Positions 9,562-18,680 of a DNA stretch of 64,000 nt are shown piece after piece. Within the stretch, counting starts at the first letter, position 1; the number at the start of each line of letters is the position of its first letter. The notes under the pieces are model-generated. The model was not told the DNA's origin, did no database searches, and saw only the letters and a list, made by a program, of their open reading frames with translations. The position numbers and the translations under genes were made by a program. Origin of the DNA: Spirochaetota bacterium. Its GTDB lineage: Bacteria > Spirochaetota > UBA4802 > UBA5550. Location of the stretch: assembly GCA_017999915.1 (NCBI GenBank), contig JAGNKX010000001.1, positions 558,001-622,000 of the forward strand, given 5' to 3'.

Positions 9562-9589
9562 TTGAATTTTATACCTATTTTTATATAAT
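9562..9589 (+). promoter_or_regulatory. Promoter of the OmpR-type regulator
   Basis: TTGAAT (9562-9567), 16 bases, then a perfect TATAAT (9584-9589). The start codon is at 9604, so transcription beginning about 7 bases after the -10 leaves a leader of under 10 nt. No Shine-Dalgarno is visible, so the mRNA may be leaderless or nearly so. Confidence 0.65.
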
Positions 9590-9603
9590 GCTACGAAAAT
9601 ACA

Positions 9604-10248
9604 ATGAAAAATCAAATCGCATTATTATCGGATAATCAGGAAATACAGGGCGTTATTGCATCTTATTATCCATCCATAGAGTTATTCAGGTCCATTGAAT
9701 CGATCAAGCGTGACGACTTTTCCATTCTTCTAACCGATTTTGATATTTTCGGCTCCATCGATTCCATCCAATTTCTGTTGTCCAAAATCAGAAAAAAAAT
9801 TCAGGATAAACCGGTATTGCTGATATTAAAAGACAAATCCATTGCTGAATTGCATATGGACTGGTTCTTTGACGATTTTATCTTATTTCCATTCAAGAAA
9901 GAAGAGCTCTATGCGCGGATCAACAGAATCCTCTGGCAAAAGGGCATCGATGATGACACGGTAGCAATCGGAAGGCTCATCATTAACTTTAAAGAATACA
10001 GCGTATACATGGAAAATGAAAAGCTCGATTTAACATACAAGGAATTTGAGCTCCTTCGCCTTCTTGTATCAAATAAGGGCGAGGTCTTTTCCCGCAAGGA
10101 CCTCCTGAGCAAAATATGGGGCGTCGAATATATCGGAGGCACCAGGACCGTCGATGTCCATATACGGAGATTGCGGGGAAAGCTCGGCGATGAGTTCAAT
10201 TCAATCATAGAGACTGTTCGGAATGTCGGATACCGGTGCAAGGTATAA
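9604..10248 (+). CDS. OmpR-family response regulator, divergent receiver
   Basis: A 214-residue two-domain regulator. The receiver (about 1-115) keeps a likely phospho-acceptor in LLTDFD (D45) and the switch Lys (K98). The usual N-terminal acidic pair is reduced to SDN (D10), so phosphorylation chemistry may be altered. The C-terminal winged helix (about 122-213) is typical: LTYKEFELLRLL, FSRKDLLSKIWG, TRTVDVHIRRLRGKLG and RNVGYRCKV. No histidine kinase is adjacent, making it an orphan. It has a strong promoter and almost no leader. Targets cannot be predicted. Confidence 0.85.
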   Translation: MKNQIALLSDNQEIQGVIASYYPSIELFRSIESIKRDDFSILLTDFDIFGSIDSIQFLLSKIRKKIQDKPVLLILKDKSIAELHMDWFFDDFILFPFKKEELYARINRILWQKGIDDDTVAIGRLIINFKEYSVYMENEKLDLTYKEFELLRLLVSNKGEVFSRKDLLSKIWGVEYIGGTRTVDVHIRRLRGKLGDEFNSIIETVRNVGYRCKV

Positions 10249-10371
10249 CCTTCCTGGTATACAAAGAAAATTACTTGCTATTTTTAGCCAATTTTTTAAG
10301 TTGTACGTTACATTGTCACACATGTGCAGCAATATTCCACCAAATCGAAATGAATTTGTGCGAGGACCGGT

Positions 10372-10872
10372 ATGAACCATTTAAAAAAAATAAAGAGAGT
10401 GCTTGATGTCGCCTACAACGAAAATCTTGACGAATATGAACTTCTTGTAAAACGCCTTAAAAAAGAGCTTCCTCTCTTCAATGGAGCAAAAAGAATAGCA
10501 GCGGCGGTGCTTAAGGAATATCTCGGCGATATTTCCGGAATTGAAATTCCAAAGGAAAAGCTTTATCAGAAGGCCGAAGCCGGCCAGATCGTTTTTGAAG
10601 ACATCAAGGATGGACGGGCGCGGCTCTTCATCAATATCGGGAAAAACCATAATATCAGCACCGGCGACCTCATCAGGGAGATCGTCAAGAAATCAGGCAT
10701 TGATGGTAAATCGATCGGCAAGATCGACATCCACACGACCTATTCCTTCTTTGAGATCCCTGAACAATTTGCCGAGCTGGTGCTCCATTCCTTTGACGGC
10801 GCTAAAATAAAGGGCCTCAATGTCGTGGTTGAGCCAGCAAAAAAAAGAAAGAAAGAAAAAGACGTCATATAG
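10372..10872 (+). CDS. Stand-alone DbpA/CsdA-type RNA-binding domain protein
   Basis: A protein of 166 residues. Residues about 82-156 (ARLFINIGKNHNISTGDLIR...FFEIP...LNVVVEP) match the RRM-like DbpA domain that ends DEAD-box helicases such as DbpA, CsdA/DeaD and YxiN. The preceding helical part (YELLVKRLKKEL...RIAAAVLKEYLGD) resembles the spacer found between helicase core and DbpA domain in DeaD proteins. The helicase core itself is absent. The upstream 123 bases hold no remnant of one. It ends in a basic KKRKKEKD tail. A GAGGA lies 5 bases from the ATG. A role as an RNA-binding or ribosome-assembly accessory is inferred. It is followed by a methyltransferase 12 bases downstream. Confidence 0.75.
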   Translation: MNHLKKIKRVLDVAYNENLDEYELLVKRLKKELPLFNGAKRIAAAVLKEYLGDISGIEIPKEKLYQKAEAGQIVFEDIKDGRARLFINIGKNHNISTGDLIREIVKKSGIDGKSIGKIDIHTTYSFFEIPEQFAELVLHSFDGAKIKGLNVVVEPAKKRKKEKDVI

Positions 10873-10884
10873 CGGCGCCGTCCC

Positions 10885-11715
10885 ATGACCGGCGATGTCA
10901 GAAAGTGCCCGGTATGTTCCACTTCATCAATCACGCCCATGAGCGAAGAATTGCTTATATGCGCGCAATGTGGTATTGCATTCAATACCGCCTATGCTCT
11001 TAAAACCTACAATGACACCTATTTTCTCGATGAATACCGGAATCAATACGGTAAAACCTATATTGATGACCGCCACAATATCTGTAACCAGTCAAAGAAG
11101 CGTCTTCTCCGTATATTGAAGCTTATATCCGGCAGAGACGTTAGCAGCACGGATCTATCGCTTCTCGACATCGGTTCTGCTGCGGGCTTCTTTCTGCAAT
11201 GCGCCAGGGACATGGGCATCAGAGACGTTTCCGGCATAGAAATTTCTGAATACGCCGCACGGTATTGCGAGAAACAATTCAATATCCCTGTCACACGATC
11301 ATCATTTGATGATGTAACATTGACGTCCCCTTACAGTATTATCACCGCTTGGTATTTTATAGAACACTGCGGAGATCCTCTTTCTGTGATGCGTAAAATC
11401 TATAATGCCCTTGATACGGGCGGAATCTTTGCTTTCTCAGTGCCATCAATTTTCGGGCCTCTCTACACCTTTAACCGTGTCGCATGGATAGAAACACATC
11501 CGTCAGATCACTTTATTGATTTTTCGCCCAGGGGAGTGAAAAAAATTCTTACTGGTATAGGGTTTACAAAAATCTCGATCAGGCCTGCGGGAATACATCC
11601 TGAACGCGTCATCAATCCGCGTTCGTTCTTCTACCGCCCTTTTGTCACTTTATATAATATTTATTCACAGGCCACTTCTTTTTCTGATACGATAGAAGTC
11701 TATGCCATAAAATAG
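10885..11715 (+). CDS. Class I SAM-dependent methyltransferase with N-terminal zinc ribbon
   Basis: A 276-residue protein with two CxxC pairs (C8/C11 and C26/C29) forming a rubredoxin-like zinc knuckle. A Rossmann methyltransferase domain follows, with motif I LLDIGSAAGFFLQ (about 93-105), acidic EIS after strand 2, AWYFIEHC (motif IV region) and GGIFAFSVPS. It resembles the broad Methyltransf_11/23 group often found with glycan or small-molecule genes. It follows the DbpA-domain gene by 12 bases and is probably co-transcribed. It converges on ftsK. The substrate is unknown. Confidence 0.8.
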   Translation: MTGDVRKCPVCSTSSITPMSEELLICAQCGIAFNTAYALKTYNDTYFLDEYRNQYGKTYIDDRHNICNQSKKRLLRILKLISGRDVSSTDLSLLDIGSAAGFFLQCARDMGIRDVSGIEISEYAARYCEKQFNIPVTRSSFDDVTLTSPYSIITAWYFIEHCGDPLSVMRKIYNALDTGGIFAFSVPSIFGPLYTFNRVAWIETHPSDHFIDFSPRGVKKILTGIGFTKISIRPAGIHPERVINPRSFFYRPFVTLYNIYSQATSFSDTIEVYAIK

Positions 11716-11745
11716 CTTTGTGTACTTTACAAAAATCCCTGAAAT

Positions 11746-14241
11746 CTAAATAAAAACTTCCCGTGGTTTGCTTCCGATCTGAGGTCCGATGTACCCCATG
11801 TCCTCCATCTGTTCAATGATTCGGGCAGCTCGGTTGTACCCTATGGACAGGCGGCGCTGGAGATACGAGGCTGATGCTTTTTTGGTCTCTTCAATAATTT
11901 TCAGAGCTTCCTGGAACAACTCGTCTGACGCCTCGTCCAGTTCCTTTGATTCTTCTTCCTCGAGGAGACTCTCCTCAATGTCGATATACGACGGCTTGCC
12001 GCGCTTGCACAGGTGCGTGGCGATCTTCTCTATCTCCTCCTCTGAGATATATCCCCCCTGGATGCGCATGGGGAATGAGCTTGTCGGCGACTGGTAAAGC
12101 ATGTCGCCGCGCCCCAGAAGCTTCTCCGCTCCGTTCTGGTCGATAATCGTTCGTGAATCGGTTCTCTGGGCCACCTGAAAGGCGATGCGGGCCGGAAAAT
12201 TCGCTTTGATGAGGCCGGTGATGATATCAACAGAGGGCCGCTGCGTCGCCACGACCAGATGAATTCCCACCGCCCTCGATTTCTGGGCAATCCTGGTAAT
12301 ATAACCCTCGACCTCCTTGGAACTCATCATGAGGTCGGCCATCTCATCTATAATGGCAACGATGAAGGGCAGCTGCTCGGTGCCGTCTTTAAGGCGCGCC
12401 ACCTTTTCGTTATACCGTTCAATATCGCGGGTATTCAATGCCGAAAGGAGGCAATATCGCCGCTCCATTTCATGCATAGTCCACTTGAGCACCATTGGCG
12501 CCACCTGAGGATCCACAATGACCGGCGTCAGCAGATGGGGGAGGCCGTTATAGAGCTGGAGCTCCACCATTTTAGGATCAACGAGTATAAAGCGGATGTA
12601 ATTCGGATCATAATTGTAGATGAGGCTGGTGATGATGGAGTTCACGCAAACGGATTTCCCCGACCCGGTGGTCCCAGCGATCAGAAGGTGCGGTAATCTC
12701 TTGAGATCAAGCATGACCGGCTTTCCCAGAATGTCCTTGCCGAGAGCGACAACAAGGGACCCGTCATAATTATTAAATTCATCGGATTTTATTATATCGC
12801 CAAGGGTGACCGTCTCCCGGTACAGATTGGGAATCTCGACGCCGATGGCGGATTTTCCCGGAATCGGCGCAACGATACGGACTCGCTGAGCCGCCAGGGC
12901 CATGGCGATATCATCGGCCAGACCAACGACCCGGTTCACCTTGATCCCTGGAGCTATCTGCATTTCATACAGGGTTATGACCGGACCGCGGTTAACGTTA
13001 ACCACATCTGCTTCAATGCCAAACTCGGCAAGGGTATTCTTCAAAAGTACAGAATTCCGGTGAATCTCCTTTTTCCAGCTTTCAGTGTCCAGCGGTTTCG
13101 ACGACGTGAGATAGGACGTTGGAATGATATACTCTTCATTGATCGAAATGTTGTCAAATACCCTTTCCGCAATGTCTTCCCGTATTTCCGAATCCATGGC
13201 TTGAAGCGTTGCCCTTTGCCGAGGCACCTCAGGACCGGCATTATCTTCTTCACAATCAGCTCCCTCGATTTGTTCAGAGGATAATTCAGAGACAGAAGAA
13301 CCATCGTTTATTTCCGTCTCCTCAGAAGCCATAATTGGTTCTTCATCTACATTTTCATCTGCTCTGTCATGGGCTAATTCATCATCAACACGGTATTCAT
13401 CTTCATGGAGAATAACTTCTGCTTCATCCTTACCATAAATTTCATCATTATCAGGCGTATCCAGTAAGGGAATATCGCCTTTTCTGTTATTGTCCGAAAC
13501 GAATGCCTGGACACTGTTCCATGGTGCATCAGGCAGCGATCTGAATTGCATTACATCAAAAAGGGCTCCTGCCTTTTCTGTCTCGTAGACGATAATCCTT
13601 TTTTTTGTTATCCAGGGGAATTTCCGATCTTTTTTGACACTGTTAAGTTTACCAAATGAAATTTTAGGAATTTCATCTCGTTCCGAATCTCTTCTGAATC
13701 GTGCTTGTAACCGCCTCATTATCCCTGACAGGCGGGTCTCGGTTCTATACTGCTCATGCTTGGGTGATATGATCAAGCTAATCAGAAGAAGGGCCGAGAT
13801 GAGAACCACCGCTGACAGGCATATATATGATGCGGATCTACCTATTAAGGATATGAATAAGCTATCGATCATTGTGCCGAGATAACCGCCCGACATCTGC
13901 GGCACATTGCCCATGGATAGGGATACCACCGATGAAAGTGAAATCGTGACGAGAAGCGTCAGGCCGGTTTTTTCCGTAACTTTGCTGATCAGGCTGCTTT
14001 TGATCAGGTATATGCCCGGTATGATAAGAACTGCGATAATGCCGTAAGACGCGACACCGAAGAGCGAGCGTATGATATGTCCTATCCATGCTCCCACTGG
14101 CCCGGTGATATTCTTTACTGTCCCATGTTCAGCCAGAAATGAATAATCGGAAGGATGATATGCTGCGATCGAAACAAGAAAAAAAACAGCAATGCCAATC
14201 AATACGGCTCCCAGTATTTCCTGATAGCGTTTCCAGAACAC
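11746..14241 (-). CDS. ftsK: DNA translocase FtsK/SpoIIIE
   Basis: FtsK pumps chromosomal DNA through the closing septum and helps resolve dimers at dif. The protein is about 831 residues. Four membrane helices lie in the first 165 residues, then a linker rich in Asp/Glu (about 235-345) that is shorter than in enterobacteria. The alpha/beta motor has Walker A GTTGSGKSVCVNS and Walker B FIVAIIDEMADLMM. The C-terminal gamma winged helix (about 765-831, IGYNRAARIIEQMEDMGYIG) reads KOPS-type sequences. An AGGAGG lies 8 bases before a GTG at 14241, which I take as start; a TTG at 14247 is also open. A 210-base gap to the RNase J gene holds no clear feature. Confidence 0.96.
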   Translation of the reverse strand: MFWKRYQEILGAVLIGIAVFFLVSIAAYHPSDYSFLAEHGTVKNITGPVGAWIGHIIRSLFGVASYGIIAVLIIPGIYLIKSSLISKVTEKTGLTLLVTISLSSVVSLSMGNVPQMSGGYLGTMIDSLFISLIGRSASYICLSAVVLISALLLISLIISPKHEQYRTETRLSGIMRRLQARFRRDSERDEIPKISFGKLNSVKKDRKFPWITKKRIIVYETEKAGALFDVMQFRSLPDAPWNSVQAFVSDNNRKGDIPLLDTPDNDEIYGKDEAEVILHEDEYRVDDELAHDRADENVDEEPIMASEETEINDGSSVSELSSEQIEGADCEEDNAGPEVPRQRATLQAMDSEIREDIAERVFDNISINEEYIIPTSYLTSSKPLDTESWKKEIHRNSVLLKNTLAEFGIEADVVNVNRGPVITLYEMQIAPGIKVNRVVGLADDIAMALAAQRVRIVAPIPGKSAIGVEIPNLYRETVTLGDIIKSDEFNNYDGSLVVALGKDILGKPVMLDLKRLPHLLIAGTTGSGKSVCVNSIITSLIYNYDPNYIRFILVDPKMVELQLYNGLPHLLTPVIVDPQVAPMVLKWTMHEMERRYCLLSALNTRDIERYNEKVARLKDGTEQLPFIVAIIDEMADLMMSSKEVEGYITRIAQKSRAVGIHLVVATQRPSVDIITGLIKANFPARIAFQVAQRTDSRTIIDQNGAEKLLGRGDMLYQSPTSSFPMRIQGGYISEEEIEKIATHLCKRGKPSYIDIEESLLEEEESKELDEASDELFQEALKIIEETKKASASYLQRRLSIGYNRAARIIEQMEDMGYIGPQIGSKPREVFI

Positions 14242-14457
14242 GGTCAAATCCTCCTTCGACTGTCAGGCCTAACCGAACCGTGATGGGAACCCGTAATGCC
14301 GCAGAGACCTGGCGCACGGATACCCCCGATCAGGTAAAACCTATCTCATATCATTTTCGGTCGTTTGGATGTTTTTTTTTAGTCAGGATGGGGCAGGTCG
14401 CAGAAAAATGGCCTCATAGCTTAGGACTTTCAAACATTAAACAGCTCATTTTTCGCT

Positions 14458-16110
14458 TTAAACTTCCAGAATCTCAACCACAATAAGAGGATTCCGGCGG
14501 GTCAGCTTGAAAATGAAGTTTTTCACCCCTTTTTTTAAGTGGGTGGAAATGTCATTGGCGGAAGCCTCTTCAGCCAGAAGCTTTTTTATCCGCTCGTTGG
14601 CGTCTTTCCGGATCAATTCCAGGACCTTCTCTTCTTTGGTGCCGAGAAAACCCCTGGAAAAAATATCAGGCTCCCTCATGAGCATCCCTTCCGAAATGAC
14701 AATGGCGATAATAACGATCCCGTCTGAGGACATTACATGGCGGTCCTTGATCACATTGCTCTCAATGTCGCCGATTTCCTTGCCGTCGACATATATCTGG
14801 GAAAGATCTATTGAACCGGTTTTTTTAAAGTTTTTTGATGATAGCTCTAGGATATCACCGTTTTCAGCGATCAAAATCCGCGATGCCTTGATATTGAGTG
14901 ATTCCGCAATTTCCGCATGTGCTTTGAGGTGGCGATACTCGCCGTGGATGGGCATGAAGAATTTCGGCTTTGTGACCGCTATCATGAGCTTCAGTTCCTT
15001 TGAGGAGCCGTGGCCCGACACATGGATATCGTCATCCTGGTCGTAATAGACCTCGGCCCCCATCTTCATGAGGGAATTAACCACGTTCGTCACCATTCTC
15101 TCGTTGCTGGGAATGACCGATGCGGTGATGATCACCGTATCGCCCTTTTCGGCGAAAAAATGCCTGTGCGTGCCGTAGGCCATCCGGTAGAGGGCGGACA
15201 TCGGCTCTCCCTGGCTGCCGGTGCCAATGATGACCAGCTTTTTATTCGGCAGGGAGCTGGCCTCCGAAATATCGATGATGAGGTCATCCCGGTAGCTCAG
15301 GTATCCGAGGGAATTGGCGATCTCCACGTTCTTCTGCATCGTCAGGCCGGAAATGACGATCTTGCGGTTATAGCGCTGGGCCACATCCATGACCTGCTGT
15401 ATCCGATGTATATTTGACGCAAAAGTAGCCACGATAATCCGGCCATTGGCCGATGAAAAGATATCGGTCAGCTTTTCGATGAGCACCGATTCAGATTTGG
15501 TAAAACCCTCCCTCTCCGCATTGGTGCTATCCGACATGAGCAGGAGGACCCCTTTTTCGCCATAATCCGCAAACCTGAATATATCCGTGACGTCGCCGTC
15601 CACGGGAGAGAAATCTATTTTAAAATCCCCCGTATGGATGATGGAGCCGATATCAGTCTGAATGGCAAGGCCCACTCCGCCGATAATGGAATGGTTTACC
15701 TTGATAAACTCAATCATGAAATTACCGATCAGTAATCGATCGCGGGGCATAATTTCTATGAATTCCGGATCCTTTTTCGGCGGGATCTCCTCGAGCCTGC
15801 TCTGAATAAGGCCGATGGTGAGCTTCGTTGCGTAGAGAGGGACACTAACTTCCTGAAGGAGGTATGGTATCGCACCGATATGATCTTCATGGCCGTGCGT
15901 GACCAGGATCGCCTTGACCTTTGCCTTGTTCTTCCTGATGTAGCTGAAATCAGGAATGATGTAATCAATGCCGGGGGTTTCCTCGGTGGGAAACATAATG
16001 CCGCAGTCAACAATGATTATTTCATTTTTGTATTCAAAAAGGGTTATGTTTTTTCCGATGCCCCCCAGTCCTCCCAGAGGGATGATTTTAATGGCCTTAT
16101 GATCCTGCAT
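14458..16110 (-). CDS. rnj: Ribonuclease J
   Basis: RNase J is a metallo-beta-lactamase-fold exo/endoribonuclease for mRNA decay and rRNA maturation. Beginning at MQDHKA (16110) the protein has about 550 residues, the family length. It shows the GGLGGIGKN opening, the HGHEDHIG metal motif, the beta-CASP region (GTGSQGEP, SGHGSS, PIHGEYRHL) and a short C-terminal domain. The open frame extends to 16164, but that would overlap dut by 47 bases. An AGGAG within the last codons of dut lies 12 bases before the ATG at 16110, so I prefer that start. dut and rnj form a tight minus-strand pair. Confidence 0.95.
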   Translation of the reverse strand: MQDHKAIKIIPLGGLGGIGKNITLFEYKNEIIIVDCGIMFPTEETPGIDYIIPDFSYIRKNKAKVKAILVTHGHEDHIGAIPYLLQEVSVPLYATKLTIGLIQSRLEEIPPKKDPEFIEIMPRDRLLIGNFMIEFIKVNHSIIGGVGLAIQTDIGSIIHTGDFKIDFSPVDGDVTDIFRFADYGEKGVLLLMSDSTNAEREGFTKSESVLIEKLTDIFSSANGRIIVATFASNIHRIQQVMDVAQRYNRKIVISGLTMQKNVEIANSLGYLSYRDDLIIDISEASSLPNKKLVIIGTGSQGEPMSALYRMAYGTHRHFFAEKGDTVIITASVIPSNERMVTNVVNSLMKMGAEVYYDQDDDIHVSGHGSSKELKLMIAVTKPKFFMPIHGEYRHLKAHAEIAESLNIKASRILIAENGDILELSSKNFKKTGSIDLSQIYVDGKEIGDIESNVIKDRHVMSSDGIVIIAIVISEGMLMREPDIFSRGFLGTKEEKVLELIRKDANERIKKLLAEEASANDISTHLKKGVKNFIFKLTRRNPLIVVEILEV

Positions 16111-16117
16111 ACAGAGC

Positions 16118-16552
16118 CTATACTCCTGAATGACCGAAACCGCCGTCATGCCTGTCGGTTTCACTCAATTCACAGTCAACGATGAAATTGCCTTTATACG
16201 TTTTATTGAAAACCATCTGCGCGATTCTCATGCCGTTTTCAATGGAAAATTCTTTTTTCCCGAGATTGGTCACAATGATCTTTATCTCTCCCCGGTAATC
16301 CGAATCAATCGTGCCCGGGGTATTGAGCAGGGTAATGCCGTGATTGAGGGCGAGGCCGCTCCTCGGACGGATCTGGGCTTCATATCCTTCAGGTATCTCC
16401 ATAGTTATGCCGGTCGGGATGAGTTTTGTATCACCGGGCTGGAGAACGACTGAACCATGAATAAATGCGAAAATATCGGCCCCAGAAGCACCCTTGCTTT
16501 GATAAGCGGGAACGCGTGCGCCCGGCTCTGCATGAATTTTTATTGTCACCAT
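16118..16552 (-). CDS. dut: dUTP diphosphatase (trimeric dUTPase)
   Basis: Dut hydrolyses dUTP to dUMP and pyrophosphate, keeping uracil out of DNA and feeding dTMP synthesis. The 144-residue protein carries the five trimer motifs: [32 protein letters not shown] with the catalytic Asp, [10 protein letters not shown], and the C-terminal glycine-rich [11 protein letters not shown] arm that closes over the substrate. It is complete and probably active. It is first in the dut-rnj pair, 7 bases from the preferred RNase J start, and faces a divergent TPR gene across 161 bases. Confidence 0.96.
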   Translation of the reverse strand: MVTIKIHAEPGARVPAYQSKGASGADIFAFIHGSVVLQPGDTKLIPTGITMEIPEGYEAQIRPRSGLALNHGITLLNTPGTIDSDYRGEIKIIVTNLGKKEFSIENGMRIAQMVFNKTYKGNFIVDCELSETDRHDGGFGHSGV

Positions 16553-16713
16553 ATTCGATGTAACACATATGATAATAATGTTAACTTTGTCAAGTTAATA
16601 GCACTCTTATGAACAAGTATCATATTAATAATTCACGATATTTGAATTATTTATTGCTTCCAATTGTTGACTCCGATATTATTCTATAAGGAATATAAGA
16701 CGGCGTATTCATC

Positions 16714-17547
16714 ATGACAGGAATCTCAACAAATAAAAAATTCAATAATGCGGTTCAATACGAAAAATTGGGTGACTATGAAAATGCCCAAAAAGAGTAT
16801 ATTTCCATCATAACCATTGACCCCATGTTTCGTCCTGCCTATGTTAATCTTGGCTCCCTCTACTCCAGGATGAATCATTTTGTTGAATCCATGAAATGCT
16901 ACGAAGCAGCACTATCACTGGGGAAGGATTACATCACATTTTTCAATATTGGCTGTATCCTCTATAAGATGAATGATTATTCCAAAGCCTTGAAAAATCT
17001 GAATCTTTCATCCTCTTTAAACAATACATTCGCCTTATCAAAACTCGTAGCGGGTCTCTGTCATAGCCGGCTGAACAATCTTGCCGATGCAGAAACAAAT
17101 TTCCTGGATGTCCTGAAAATTTCCCCTGACAACAGGGTCTCTCTCACTGCACTTGCGATTATATATTACAATAAAAAGACCTATGATCGTTCCCTGCAAA
17201 TACTCAACCGAATTTTATATATCGATGCAAATAACAACAAGCTTCGTGAATTAAAATCCAATATTTTATTGATAATTGGACGCATTGACGAATCAGCCAG
17301 AGAAATTAAAATCCTGAAACGTAACTCCGATGGTTATACATACTTTGATGAATTCATCAAATCGATACCGGTTGACTGCTTGACAGACAAATACGGCACT
17401 ATAGATAATAAAATAGAGGCGTTGAAGAATACTAATAAAAGCAACGGCGATAATCTGATATCCCTCAGTCTGTGTCACCTTTTTAAAGGAGACACAGATA
17501 CGGCTATTGATTATTTATTTAAATTTAAAAAGAATTATGGTAATTAA
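16714..17547 (+). CDS. Tetratricopeptide repeat protein
   Basis: A 277-residue protein built largely of TPR-like helical pairs. At least five repeats are visible from about residue 10 to 210, with typical spacing of small and aromatic residues (for example NAVQYEKLGDYENAQKEYI, AYVNLGSLYSRM, FFNIGCILYKMNDYSKAL). TPR arrays act as protein-protein scaffolds. There is no signal peptide or membrane segment, so a cytoplasmic location is likely. It is monocistronic and followed by the 5S rRNA gene. No specific partner can be inferred. Confidence 0.8.
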   Translation: MTGISTNKKFNNAVQYEKLGDYENAQKEYISIITIDPMFRPAYVNLGSLYSRMNHFVESMKCYEAALSLGKDYITFFNIGCILYKMNDYSKALKNLNLSSSLNNTFALSKLVAGLCHSRLNNLADAETNFLDVLKISPDNRVSLTALAIIYYNKKTYDRSLQILNRILYIDANNNKLRELKSNILLIIGRIDESAREIKILKRNSDGYTYFDEFIKSIPVDCLTDKYGTIDNKIEALKNTNKSNGDNLISLSLCHLFKGDTDTAIDYLFKFKKNYGN

Positions 17548-17726
17548 CATTTTCTGTATATTCAATGTATTGCAAATTTGATTCTTTTATTTCAGGGTTA
17601 TAGGGTGAAGTTTCATGCAAGCATCCCTACAGGATTTTTAACTGCAAGAGCGAAATGCTATTTTACACCCATTCTACAATAAATTATAAATTATTAAAAA
17701 AATTTAAAAAAATACAATTAATATCA

Positions 17727-17755
17727 TTGACAATTTTACGAATAAAATTCATATG
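17727..17755 (+). promoter_or_regulatory. Promoter of the 5S rRNA gene
   Basis: A perfect TTGACA (17727-17732), 17 bases, then CATATG (17750-17755), placing the start site at or just before the 5S 5' end. This dedicated promoter shows that the 5S gene is its own transcription unit. Confidence 0.6.
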
Positions 17756-17757
17756 GT

Positions 17758-17881
17758 AAGTTCTGGTGGTTATAGAGAGAGGGAAACACCTGTTCCCATT
17801 CCGAACACAGCAGTTAAGCCTCTCATCGCCAATGGTACTGCATGGGTAACTGTGTGGGAGAGTAGGACGCTGCCAGGACTT
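17758..17881 (+). rRNA. rrf: 5S ribosomal RNA, solitary
   Basis: The sequence follows bacterial 5S rRNA closely. It has the opening TCTGGTGG, GGAAACACCTGTTCCCATTCCGAACACAG, CAGTTAAGCC, GGTACTGC, GTGGGAGAGTAGG and the closing CGCTGCCAGGACTT. The ends AAGTTCTGGTGG and CTGCCAGGACTT pair to form helix I. No 16S, 23S or tRNA lies within tens of kilobases. It has its own promoter and terminator. Unlinked rRNA genes are a known trait of Leptospira and some other spirochaetes. Confidence 0.95.
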
Positions 17882-17899
17882 GAAATCATATATAATGAA

Positions 17900-17936
17900 A
17901 AAAGCCATGATGCGAATCATGGCTTTTATTTTTTAT
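17900..17936 (+). terminator. Rho-independent terminator of 5S rRNA
   Basis: A 12-bp perfect stem AAAAGCCATGAT / ATCATGGCTTTT with a GCGA tetraloop (17912-17915), followed by ATTTTTT. The stem is symmetric in A and T tracts. It may therefore also stop minus-strand transcription of the lipoprotein gene, whose stop codon is 17 bases beyond it. Confidence 0.9.
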
Positions 17937-17952
17937 ATTGATCTTTTCAGTG

Positions 17953-18405
17953 TCAATCCCACTTCGCAGCAGATACTTTTTTCTTCAGGCCCTTGGCATG
18001 TACCACATAAATAATTTCGCAGTTTTGCTCATCGTCCCAGGTTACTTTTTTCACAGAGCCGCCCTTTGTCACGGCCTTCAATTCCTGCGCTACAGCAATG
18101 CCGGTCATCTCAAAATTTTCCATGCCCGATGCGCCTTCCACCGAGGAACCCTTGAATTTTTCAATAATCTGATACTGCGCATTCAGAATTGCGGCTCTCT
18201 TGGAGGCTTCCTTTCTCTGAACAACATTGGTCAGCGTTTTAGTCGGAACACCGGCGGCCGCGAGTTGAAATGTGTCATCATCGATCCAGCCTTCGGTGGT
18301 ATACGTTTGACCTTCAACGGTTCCCCCGATCTTGCTACTGCATGATGTCAGTGTGATAAGAAAACCAGCAGTGAGTATTAATCCAAATATTAATAACTTC
18401 TTCAT
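17953..18405 (-). CDS. LPP20-like lipoprotein
   Basis: A 150-residue lipoprotein. The N-terminal signal (MKKLLIFGLILTAGFLI) ends in LTSC, a standard lipobox with Cys at about 22. The mature part contains GWIDDDTFQL, an alanine-rich helix (KEASKRAAILNAQYQIIEKF) and a C-terminal AKGLKKKV. The pattern fits the LPP20-type small lipoprotein family common in spirochaetes. It shares GWxDDDT and KGLKKK signatures with the plus-strand gene at 19471, so the two are paralogues. An AGGAGG precedes the ATG. The role is unknown and an outer-membrane association is inferred. Confidence 0.75.
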   Translation of the reverse strand: MKKLLIFGLILTAGFLITLTSCSSKIGGTVEGQTYTTEGWIDDDTFQLAAAGVPTKTLTNVVQRKEASKRAAILNAQYQIIEKFKGSSVEGASGMENFEMTGIAVAQELKAVTKGGSVKKVTWDDEQNCEIIYVVHAKGLKKKVSAAKWD

Positions 18406-18680
18406 CTACCATCCTCCTAATAATTTTTAATTAAATTAATCTGGCAGTGATTGACATGCCATGAAATCTATATGTGAGACCTGCAGTCCCAGACCAATAT
18501 AAATTGTTTACACCTTTTAAACGATTATCATAATACTATCATTTCTGGCTAATGTCAACTTAAAATCATTGCAATTTCATCTAATTCTTTTCATTTGGGT
18601 GACAATCAATTGTACTGGTATACTCACGATAAGTGCATCCTTTTTTCCATACCATTGAACCTGGATGAAACTAAAACCTA

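Noticed and set aside
14248..14457. Possible riboswitch or RNA between rnj and ftsK
   Set aside because: Some short complementary segments (CAGGTC/GGCCTG, CCGTG/CACGG) exist but compete with each other and match no RNA class I know.
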